Positions 54,500-64,000 of a DNA stretch of 64,000 nt are shown here, in pieces. Location: positions 6,277,001 to 6,341,000 of the forward strand of contig JBBPUQ010000002.1 in the NCBI GenBank assembly GCA_038501195.1, read 5' to 3'. This DNA is from Nemania diffusa. Taxonomy: Eukaryota; Ascomycota; Sordariomycetes; Xylariales; Xylariaceae. Both the position numbers and the translations under genes were made by a program. The stretch's first letter is position 1. Each line of letters opens with the position of its first letter. The notes beneath the pieces are model-generated. The model worked only from the letters and a program-made list of their open reading frames with translations. It was not told where the DNA came from and did no database searches.

Positions 54500-56059
54500 T
54501 CATACCCCAACCCCCGTCCCGCTTCGTCGGCGATTTGGTGGTAGCTGTATCTCGCCTTCTGAATCTGAACTATCGGCTGCTGCTGCCCGGTCGATCATGC
54601 GTTGCACGTCGTCGTCTCCCAACGGCGGCTTGGTCCGCGCCGGGCCGCCCAAGCCGACAGGAATCGACAGTGCAGGCCGTGGCACCGAACCGTTGATCGT
54701 TCTCCGTCGCGGCATGGCTCGTGCCTGCGAGGATCCATTCTGGTCGTCAATGTCCATGGCCTCCAGTGTGCTCGGGGACTTTTCAAATTCGACACGCTTC
54801 GGCTGCTGCACGTGCGACCGCCCGGTGGGCAACGCCCTCCGCCCCTGGCCGGTTAGCTCATTTGCCTGCCCAAGTCGAGAGGTAGGGAGAGTGGTCCGGG
54901 TTCCACTTCGTGACTGTGATGCCTGGGGTGAAGGGAAACTGTGCTTCAAATTGGCCGAGTTTCCCGGGCTGCTCATAAATAATAAGGTCTCCAGCGCTTC
55001 TTGCTCTCGTAGGTTCTGGGGTGGAGAGAAGAGGATAGGGTCTACATTGGGAGTGCGGAGATAGTGTTGACCTGGCGTGCCTTGTAAGGGGCTCGGCTGT
55101 GATGGGGTGTGAGGTGATTGGGACAAATACGCGGGTGTGTATCTGGCGTTGGAGTTGCGGCGAGGATTGGTTGGTAACGACTGGCGGGGCTGGATTGGCG
55201 CGGGCGGCGCTAGAGTTGGAACTTGGGAAACCGGGGAGGTATTGCCGGGAATCTTGGAGACGCTCTCTCTCCAGAAGGACTCATACGTCCGTGCTTGTGG
55301 GTGTTGAATAACAGGGCTAGTGGTCATGCTTGATGGGTTGGAGGCTGCTTGTCGAAAGCCAGCAAGCGATATCCGCGGGCTTGCTGATGAGCCATGCCTC
55401 CCGTGTAATGTTGATGTGCTAGAAGTTGGTGAGGCGGCCTGGGATGCTAGTGACTCGACTTCATCAATAGAATGACTCTGCCAGCCATTGTTCACCTTGA
55501 CCATAGCGTAAGAGAGTTTCGCCTTCAACTCGGCAGAGAGCTAAGTAGCCATGTTAACTAGCACGCAACAACGGCACATGCCTCGAGATGTGGAACATAC
55601 CTCGCCGATGCGGCTGCTTGTCGTCGAGGCGACACTCACTGTGCTCGTATTCCTTGAATGGCCCATCCGAATGGGCGAGGTGCTAGAGTGGTGTCGCGTA
55701 TGCTTGACTATGCCGTCAGCCATCCTCTTCCTCGACTGCGCCCCATCGAGGTCGGCATCGTCGCGCGATACAACGATTTTCTGCTGCAGGGCGGCGAGAT
55801 TGGATAACTGCATCAACTGGGATTCCTGGCTTGAAGAATTGGCGGTGCCATGGCGATTGCTGCCCTCGCTGTCGCTCTCGGTTGGGGTGAAGACGCGGTC
55901 GGCGTCATTGGACGCAGAGTTGGAGTTGGTCGTCTGGAAATCGTTGCTTGAGTCGTGGAGGCGTTGGCTCTGGCTGCTCGACACGGCATGCGACTGGGAG
56001 CTGATGACGTGTCCGCGCGACGTAGCTGGGTTGTTGGCATGCTGCGACATGTCTGGCAT
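54500..56059 (-). CDS. Whi5/Nrm1-like G1/S transcriptional repressor candidate (GTB motif)
   Basis: Two exons: 56059-55601 and 55540-54500 (499 aa). The 60-bp intron has a GTATGT donor, a GCTAACA branch and TAG acceptor, joining IGE to LSAELK. The segment LSAELKAKLSYAMVKVNNGW (about residues 154-173) resembles the GTB motif of the Whi5/Srl3/Nrm1 family (PF08528), which binds SBF/MBF at G1/S promoters. The rest is disordered and rich in Ser-Pro and Thr-Pro sites (TSPVIQ, FSPPQN), consistent with CDK regulation. A second conserved-looking helix is EQEALETLLFMSSPGNSANL (about 355-375). The acidic C-terminal SDSEGEI-like patch also fits. The start at 56059 is one of two near ATGs (56059, 56050); upstream frame lacks an ATG. 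Family call is from motif memory, moderately sure. Confidence 0.7.
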
Positions 56060-57328
56060 GCTGTCTAGAACAGGGCAATGGGGAATGGGGGGGCCAGGAG
56101 GCGGAGGAGGAGGAGGGGAGGAAGAGAGGGAGTGAGGGAGAGTTGCCCAAGTCAATCAGTCAGTCAGTCAGTTAGTCAAAGACACTAACTGTCGCGCGTG
56201 TTGTGCGGGCACCCGGGACAGACAAGATCGCGTCACGGTATAGAGTATCTATCTCTTCTGCCTCGAGACCCAGGCTAGGCTTGATAGACAAAGGCTTGCC
56301 TTTTTTCGCGTGATTGCAATGGGAAGCCAGATATCGGGCAACGCCAGACAAGCCGCTTTTGCTTCTGTTCTTTGTCCGGGAGGCGAGGCAAGCGAATAGG
56401 TACGCGTTGTCGCCAGCTCAGCCAAGCTCTCTGAGTAATGCAACGTCCAAGGTGGGCTGGGGTGGTAGATGATACTTGCAGCAGCTGTATCTAAGACACA
56501 GGGCAGATGAAGATGTATAATAGCCGTCTGGTAATTGATTGTGCAACCATTCCAATTTTTCAATGCACGAGAAATTTGTACTGAGTGCTATCCGAACTGG
56601 TCGAGCCCATATTGAAAGGTATTCGAGATAGTCTGGCCAAGCGGACTCTGAGGAGGAGAAGTCGAGGTCGCGGATACATGTGCACGGCCGGGGAGGAAGG
56701 TACATCTGTACAGTAATAGGGAGCGGCGGTAGGTAACTCGGTAGCGGTGGGTTGTGCTGTGTGGGTGCGCTGGACACCCTGGGTACACGCTGGCAGCCCG
56801 CAGGCGAATCTGAGGTACCTAACGCGGTCAGATGCGCGACTTAGCCCACTCTTAGCAAGAAATTGTCCCCATAACTTCTAGCACATTTGCCCACCGACAC
56901 TTGGATCTCAAAAATTGGTTGCATCCCACCATTCGATGTTTTGATTAAAAAGAAAAGAAAGAGAAAAAAAAATTCTACACCCTCCTAAAAGCTTGCCGGT
57001 TCATTTTAGAATTTGGAACTACACATTACATTTCAAACTGTCAAGGCCTCTCTGCTAGCCGTGGAAGGAAAGGGTTGTAAAAGCTGTCTAAATCTTTATT
57101 CTGCCTCTAGCCGGTAGGGTTGAGTAGTTATTAAGTACCGGGATGCCTATTATAGGCTATAGAGGTACCTAGATATATACGAAGGAAGTACCTGTGTCTG
57201 GCCCACCGAATCGACCCTCTGAGAGCTCAAGTGATCGCCCGCATCAGCGGGAGTGGCTGCAAAAAGAAAAGTGCAACGGCGCGCTTTCTGGGCCAGACGA
57301 CCGAAAAGCTCGGGCCAATCGAACACGA

Positions 57329-57340
57329 GATCACGTGATC
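57329..57340. promoter_or_regulatory. 12-bp palindrome GATCACGTGATC (E-box), with adjacent CCAAT
   Basis: The core TCACGTGA matches the Cbf1/bHLH-type E-box. GCCAATC (57314-57320) lies just upstream, so it may be a genuine promoter element. No transcript is evident immediately downstream; the nearest gene starts are 1.27 kb to the left (Whi5-like) and far to the right. Confidence 0.4.
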
Positions 57341-58332
57341 ATGCTGCGCACCCTGTCGTAAACGACGAACTTTCTATCCTCTACCCTCTTATCTTCTCCC
57401 CGACCTTTCCTTCAGACGGTACTTATGTTAGGTACGATACTCGTTGTATGTCATTGAAAAGCGTTGCTATTGTTATATATATCTACATGATTAGGTATAA
57501 ATATTATTGTGTTGATTCTAGTAGCCCTTTACAGCTCTCTTTGCCCTCTTTTTTCCCCGTTGTAAATCTATCTCCGACCCAGTATGCGTATACACCAATC
57601 CTTGTGTATGTTCTATCTAGATAGATGCCGACTATCCAGTCGGCTAAAGTTAATCCCCAAGATTCTGTTAGTAATGACACTGGAGAGTGGACAGTACTTC
57701 AATTGCCCGAGACATCGTATCCTAGGCCTTGATCTATTGCTCTATCACCGAATATACGCTTATTTGTGTTATTGCTGACCTAGTTGTTTGACGTGCTTCA
57801 TCTTACCCACCTGCGTTTGCTAAGGCTATTGTGCATGTGAACATTAGGTGATTCAGATGACATTTGTCTACCTCCCACCACGCATAAGCTTTGCAATTCT
57901 CACGCTCACTGCATGTCTGCCACTGATTTCACTCAAAGATATATATAAGTGGCTCAAGATACGTTCTATTCCACAGCGGGATCGTATCCGACTCTCTCAA
58001 TCATCTTCTATGATTCGTTCTGCCGCTGCTTTGCTGGCTTCTTGTACGCACCATTATATGATGTGTAACGAATCTTCTCGTCTAGGTTCCATGCTCAAAA
58101 ACAAATTGCCTCGTGACGTACATTGCGTCGGGTATCTTCCAACGCCACTGCCTTGAAGTTCTTGAATGGATATCATCTCGGCTCATTGAGCCATCCATAG
58201 AACGCCGCCTCCTTTTCTGAACCGAACGCCGAAATATACATCATACCAAACACAAGTGCAGAAATCCACCGCCCACGCCAAGTGCAACCCAGCCGAAGCA
58301 GACCCATCTGCAATTGCTAATCTGTGACAAAC

Positions 58333-58361
58333 AAACCAAACCAAACCAAACCAAACCAAAC
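58333..58361. repeat. AAACC pentanucleotide microsatellite (5.8 units)
   Basis: Five perfect AAACC units plus AAAC, intergenic, about 230 bp beyond the 3' end of the large membrane/disordered protein gene. Confidence 0.9.
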
Positions 58362-58590
58362 GCCGATGGAAACAGACTTTCGTGCGGCAATATGCCTGCA
58401 CAGTCCTCATGCCAGACAGAGCTTACTAAAAGCTTACCGACTCTGCTTCCCTCTCTACACCGTAAAAATGAAGTGCCGGACCCGACGGTCTCGGACACGA
58501 ACACAGATAGTTTCAAGCTCGTCTCGGGACTTTCTTCTTCGGTACTGGAAAGGAAGCGTGTTAGTCTACGTGGATTAAAAGCTTGAAGGA

Positions 58591-61500
58591 TCATTGAGCA
58601 GAGGAAGGAGCAGGCATGTTGTTGATACCTAGGTGATAGCTAGGTGGACGAGGTAGGAGACTCAAAAATCGCCACAATACAGGAGAACAAAGCAAGATAT
58701 GGGGAATACTTACTGAACAAACAAGGGGCATAGCCTTTCGCTCTCTTCGCCTCCTGCCTTTTTACGAACGCAGCTTGATCCGCCGCCTTTTTGGCCGCGA
58801 ATTCTTTCTCCTTGCGCTTCCGCCGTGCCTCCTCCTCTTTCGCCATCAGCTGTATCATGTTAGCTTCGTTGACGCGGTAGGCCTTTTCAGCCTCTGCGGC
58901 GCTTTCGTTCATAACCTCCTCAACGTTACGGACGTCGCTTTCGTCCATCGCTGGTCGGCCGCGCTCAACCCATAGCAGCTTCTGCGGAAGCCCGCTGTTG
59001 CCTAGAAACTCCTCAACCAGAACCTGGACCGTTTTGGCGCGAGGAACTTTATCCAGATCACGTTTGGGACGGTGGTCTGGATTGAGAGACGAGATTTTGG
59101 GCTCTGGGCGAGGGTCGTTGGAGATGGCGAAGCGTTTATCGAGCTTCGGCGCTGTCGGGCTTGCGGACATGTCCATCTTAATAGGCGGCGCAGCAGGCGT
59201 TGGTCGGGAATATGAATGCGACAGGCGTGGTTTAGGCACTTTTATATGACGGGTAGTGCTGGCTGCACTAGTTGGTACAGGTGGTGTAATAGGTGGTGCA
59301 GGAGGTGGTGTTTCCGATGCGGGCACGGCGGGTTTGGCCGGTGCGGGTGTAAAGGGCACAGTGGGTATAGGGGCAACAGTCAAATGACTGCCAGGAGACG
59401 GGCCGATGAGAACGGGGCTAGAATGGTTCTCCGTGGCTATAGGAGTTTTTGCCACGACTGGGGCGGGAATAAAGCGAGGCGTTGCTGGAGGCATAGGCTC
59501 GGTCGACCCAGCTCTTGGGGCTTGTTCTGGACTCGGCGGCAAAGAGCTTGCGAGGTTCGTCATATCGAGCTTTTCGTCATCCTCATCCATTCGGTCGCTT
59601 GCCTCAATAGTAGCGGACCTAACGATTGAGTCAGAAATCCCGGGTGCAGGTATTAGGGCGTGGTTGGGTACCTGAAGCGCTGGCGGCAATCCTGGGTGAC
59701 CAAACCAATCTCCCATTCGATTGCCGTCGCTTCCGTCATCCGTCATCACTGAGTCAAGACTTTCAGGTGTGCCGGTAGACCATTCGTCAATTAGCATCCC
59801 CTCGTTTTGATGCTGGGTAGTAGGGACAGTGTTGCTCTGCATCCCTTGGTGCCAAGGTGCATCAAAGTCAGGAAACAGCGGAAAGTCCTCAATGCGGGAG
59901 ATTTCGAGGTGTGCACCATCAGGGGAGTTCTCCATCTTTTGGTCCTCTCCGTCAGCTTGAGTGTGCAAAGCGGCGAAGTGCACATCAGGACGAAAGAAAT
60001 CCGGGTCCTCATTCGCAAGAGAAAGGTCGGCGGAGTTGTGTGCGGCTTGGCCATCGTCGGACTCGGCATCAGTATTGTCGCGGTATCCAGCAAAGTGCTC
60101 GAACTCTCGCCACTGCGCCTGCGTCTGTATTGCTTGGCCTCCCGTATTGTCGCGGTATCCAGTAAAGTTCCCCGCCACTGCGAATTCTCGCTCATCAGAC
60201 CCATCCTCGCTCATTTCAATATCCATGCTCTCATTGCCATTATCGACAGGCGCCACGCCGAAGATATAATCGGTCTCTTCTGTGGTATCTAATGGCACTT
60301 CATCGATACTGCGTGATCGTTTGCGGCTGTTCAACATCGCCATGGTGTGCTGCACACCGGCGCCCCAAACCTCTCGAGGAATATGAGACGTGTTGAACTG
60401 TTCGCCCCCTGACCCTTGCGGTGCATGGGTTGGAATATTGAATGGGCTAGTCGCCCAGCTACCGGAAACAGCCCAAGGAACAGCCGTGGAGGAAACACGC
60501 TCCGGCTCGGGGTAGGACTGATGTTCTGGATTTTGTGCTAAGGTGAGTGCAGCTTGAGCGATGGAAGCGGTCAGAGAAAGAGTCGGGACAGGAATAGTCA
60601 AATCCCTCTGCGTCGGTAACGCCTGAGCTGAGACAGGGACTGAGGCTGAGACCGGAATGGGAGCAGGCGACTCCTGAATCGAAGAAGCAGCCAAAACGGG
60701 TGCCGCAGAGGAGACAACCGGGAGAATGGTTGGCGCTACGGCTGGTAAAGGAGAAGCCGAACTTGTAGGGACCACTGAGGGAGATGGAGATACTATCGTG
60801 GGAGAAGGGACAGGCTCCTGCTTAATAACAGGCTCTTGTTTAATAACAGGCTCTTGTTGAATGACAGGCTCTTGTTTAATAACAGGCTCTTCTGCAGCAA
60901 TAGGCTTGACCGGAGTCGAAACAGGAGCAGATACAGCTGTGGAGATGTCCTCAGGGGCTGGCGTCGGAGTAGGCACAGTAGGCGAAGCCGATGCCTGCTC
61001 ACGAATTGGCTCAGGCGATGTAGGGGCCGGAATCACAACGGGAGCAGCCAGAATATCTGGTGGTGTGAGCATTGAGGCGACCTTGGGGGCCGAACGAGGT
61101 GCAGGCGATGGTGACGGAGGAGGGGAATCAATCGCATCCAACGGCGGAAGGACAGGTGATTTTGGAACAACGGCAGAGGGGGTTACAATAGGTAGAGACG
61201 AGAACCCGAGGGGCTCAACGGGCCGGGGGGCAGGGGCAGATGGGGGGGTAACCGGATCCAAAACCTTAGTTAAAGAAACACGGCGCGCCAAATCTCGAAG
61301 CCGCTGCTTGCGGACACGAGACGGCTCTTGACGCTTGACAACCGAGAGTCTGCGTTTGACCGGGACGCTCATGATACCGTTTTCAGTGGCGAGGTACTTG
61401 GTCATAGCCTTGGGCGATTGTTGTTCCCATTGGGCGCTGCTATCCGTTGTGGTCTGAGAGCTAGTCTGCATGCCACTATCTGTCATAGTCGGAGAGCTGG

Positions 61501-62594
61501 TCGGAAGGCTGGGCGGAGTGCTCAGCGGAGGGTTGAGCGCAGGGCTGGTCTGTGTGCTTCTATCGACCATAGTGGGCCTCGGCTTTTCTAATGGCTCCAT
61601 AGTGACCGTGGGCTCTATATGGCTCGTAGGTTCTATATGGACCGTAGTGATGATTGCGGAAGTAGAGAGTAGCGGTGATGGCGATGGCGATGGTGGTGGT
61701 GGTGGTGGTAGCAATAGTAATGGTGATGGCAACGGTGATAGCGGTGGCGGTGATGGTAGAGGAGATACTAGGGTTGAGGGCGACGGAGTGACTGATTCTA
61801 TACTCTTGGCGACGCATATATACGACCTCGAGAATGCCATTCTTATGCTATTATATAGCATAGTAGAAACCGGCGGCCAGAACAACTGGTAAGCACGGCG
61901 GAGGTACGGGAATGAGGGCACGATCATAGCAAGGGCTATATACGCCAAGCATTTACTGGGATCAGTGTCCATATAGAAGTAGGGGAGCCAAGCTCCTAGG
62001 AGCGAGACTCGGAGGGAGTCGCCAAGAACCAAATAGAATGTCGCCAGGGAAACGATATATATATCGAATGTGTATTCGTGCGGGTCAGGAAGCATCTCTA
62101 CATGCTTAGAGATCATAGCGATGCCAAGAAACAAGAAGAGGTCGAACGAAGGTTGGCAGGGGCCCATATCGCTACCGAAAAAGCAGGACAGGAGCATGCC
62201 GAGAACGAAGTAACCGGAGTGTGCTGTATACAGCATCTGGATCATCAGCCTGCAGATGAGAGTCAGCGGGAAGATTCGCGCCTAAGAGGCCCTTCACAGT
62301 CACCACTCAGACAAATTCAGGTGGGGGTTGCATGTGAGATGAGTCTTGGGGCCATGGTTGATAGATACTTGTGGAAGGGGTCTCCTAAAAAGGCGTATAG
62401 TGTCTTGTGTCTTGTGTTTTGTGAGGGATACAAGTCGATGTGGATGATACAGTTGCCTGGGACTGGTGCAGGATGCGTCTGTGGGAGTGCATAGGAAGAC
62501 ATATCGCCAAGCGTGGCGTCGAGGGGATCAACTGCACCGAGAGGTCCGCTTACCAGGTGATCATGGCCTTCATGGCCAGGCGAAGGGTAGTCAT
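58591..62594 (-). CDS. Uncharacterised ~1,200-residue protein: N-terminal membrane segments plus long disordered region
   Basis: No family is recognised. Exon 1 (62594-62554) starts MTTLRLAMKAMITW and a 304-bp intron (GTAAGC...CTGCAG) joins it to exon 2 at 62249. Exon 2 runs to 58714. A perfect GTAAGT donor there suggests a last intron (58713-58629) and a stop at 58591, giving about 1,204 aa; read through, the frame stops at 58640. Residues 1-150 hold four or five hydrophobic helices (GYFVLGMLLSCFFG, FLFLGIAMI, YIALAMIVPSFPYL). The centre is Pro/Ser/Thr-rich disorder with short repeats (EPVIKQ units near 60815-60895). An ordered C-terminal block (AKTVQVLVEEFLGNSGLPQK) precedes a highly charged coiled-coil-like helix (KEEEARRKRKEKEFAAKKAA). 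It may be an orphan membrane tether; that is guesswork. A fusion artefact from two genes cannot be excluded. Confidence 0.65.
60815..60895. repeat. Coding 18-bp repeats (EPVIKQ units)
   Basis: Four near-identical 18-base units (consensus on + strand close to CAGGCTCTTGTTTAATAA) encode repeated EPVIKQ hexapeptides on the minus strand. They are in frame with the host gene. Confidence 0.75.
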
Positions 62595-64000
62595 CTTGAT
62601 GTTGTCGTGTGGGAAGTCAAGGACAAGGTGAAAGATGGAAGAAGGAAGAGAATGGTGATACTGCTTCTGGTTCTTCTGGTTCGCAACAGTCGCATGGCTA
62701 GAGGAACGTAAGATGTTGCAGATGAGGAAGAGAGAAGAGGGAAGATAACGAAGTGGTGGGTTGGGGAGGTCTATTTAGCGAAGCAGGTCTGGTAGACGTC
62801 AGTGGTAGACTTGAGTGCGCGTGTGAGTGCGAGGGTGTTTGTGCTTTTGGGTGGTTGTGGCAAGGAAGGCATTGAATACAGGATGCTTGTCGGCTACCTA
62901 GGCGATCAAGGGCGCCTGGTACTTAAGTACCGAGCCTATGAGGCATGAGGTACACAAGTACCTCTTCAGTTGTGCGACTTGATAGATCACTCGGCGCTTA
63001 TACTACATGCCATAGACACTATACTATGAAACTAGGATGGTAACTAGCTAACTAATGCATGTCGCCCGAGAGACCATCGCAGCATTCACCAGAGATTCCT
63101 ATTCTCTCTTAGAATAACAACATGGACGAAACCAACTCGGTAACACAAGAGAGATGCTAACTCGATCCATCTAAGAGACTGCCGAATGGTTTAAAGTCTA
63201 GCAGTCGTGAAAATTATAGAGCAACGCGAGGATTGAGTTGTAATCATAAATCAATTAAAGATACCCAGTAGAAATAAAGTTGTTCGGCATCTCCCATTAT
63301 TTGTGGGAAATACCCATATTTAGAACCCGCCCGCCAGAACCCCGAAATAGCGTACTCCAGGAGACTGGTAACAATTAATACCTACTTAGGTATGCTCAAT
63401 TTACTATGAGTATTTGAGGCAAGGGAAAAAGGTAGTCACTCTTCGCCTTGTGCTGTTGTGATAACTTACCTACGGATTGACCATAAGGAGTATCTACACT
63501 GTCAGAGATATATTATCTTCGGTTTGTACCGCTTCCTATTTGCTAACTAGTTCGCACTACTCAGGTGACCTGGGAGAGCAATGGAAACACCCCTAGTTAT
63601 CGTGCACTGACCACACACTATATCTTTTCCAAATGAAAATATTCACTACCTATTATTGTAACTCGTAACCCAGAGGCAAACAAACTCACTAAAGCAACAC
63701 TAATGATAATTGTAGATGGCAATTACTACGGACCTCTATTCATAACTTACTCAGTAGCTATATGATAAATGCAAGTTCTGACTAGATGATAAATGGTTCA
63801 ATAGCTCCCGAGTTGTGTACGTTCCCTTCCCTCATACGTCTTTACAGAAGTCATTGTTATGAAGAATTAAGCTCAAGAACATGTGTATCAAGGGAGTGAA
63901 TGATGTCTTAAAACTAGGTGGTTATCGTAAACATTCTTATCAGTTCATCGCGGGGTTGCGAGGGGGTTGGATAAAACGGCTCGGAGCTACCCTTGTCGTA
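62595..64000. other. Intergenic region to the right edge
   Basis: No gene is supported. It contains the probable 5' leader and promoter of the large minus-strand gene (GT-rich 62740-62870) and then AT-rich sequence with stops in every frame. AAGTACC/TAGGTA words continue. Confidence 0.5.

Larger units (their letters stand above)
56060..58590. other. Long intergenic region
   Basis: No supported gene over about 2.5 kb. It begins with a CAGT tetranucleotide run (about 56157-56172) and a Pro-codon-like GGAGG tract that could be 5' leader of the Whi5-like gene. GGTACCTA occurs at 56814-56821 and 57164-57171. A 12-bp CACGTG palindrome with a nearby CCAAT box lies at 57314-57340. An AAACC microsatellite lies at 58333-58361. 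Confidence 0.5.

Overview
The window is nuclear DNA from a filamentous ascomycete, most likely a Sordariomycete. Genes carry short introns (about 48-137 bp) with GTAAGT-like donors and CTAAC/CTGAC branch sites. The gene families are typically fungal: a Zn2Cys6 regulator, a highly reducing PKS, an FSH hydrolase, a SAT4/PTH11-like membrane protein, a Whi5-like protein and an LsdA-like protein. Exon structures were worked out by eye from reading frame, splice sites and family motifs. Residue numbers are hand counts.

Left flank (1-10.3 kb): the N-terminal and central part of a Sec7/BIG Arf-GEF runs off the left edge. It is followed by the mitochondrial pyruvate dehydrogenase E2 subunit and a microbial-type PARG (TIGR02452/DUF2263) protein. 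These are housekeeping genes.

Central accessory region (11.4-43.4 kb): a Zn2Cys6 transcription factor, a 2OG-Fe(II) dioxygenase, a secreted LsdA/ferritin-like protein, a 950-residue protein of unknown family, a 14-exon highly reducing PKS (KS-AT-DH-cMT-ER-KR-ACP, 2,598 aa), a divergent FSH hydrolase, a seven-helix SAT4/PTH11-like membrane protein, a cytochrome P450, a small F-box/ankyrin protein and a class-V PLP enzyme. This looks like an intact polyketide gene cluster. The PKS would build a reduced, C-methylated chain, the FSH hydrolase would release it in trans (LovG-like), and the P450, dioxygenase and perhaps the PLP enzyme would decorate it. The product cannot be named from sequence. 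A 16-bp perfect palindrome of CGG-N10-CCG form sits in the shared PKS/hydrolase promoter. The same spacing recurs upstream of the dioxygenase and of the PLP enzyme.

Right flank (45-64 kb): a secreted GH3 beta-glucosidase, a repeat-rich orphan protein, a glycine-zipper protein with a His-rich tail, a Whi5-like G1/S repressor candidate, and a 1.2-kb-residue-scale protein joining N-terminal membrane segments to a long disordered region. Long AT-rich intergenic stretches separate them, and the octamer GGTACCTA is over-represented there.

No rRNA, tRNA, CRISPR array or intact transposon was recognised. All annotated genes appear open; none needs a frameshift correction once introns are removed.
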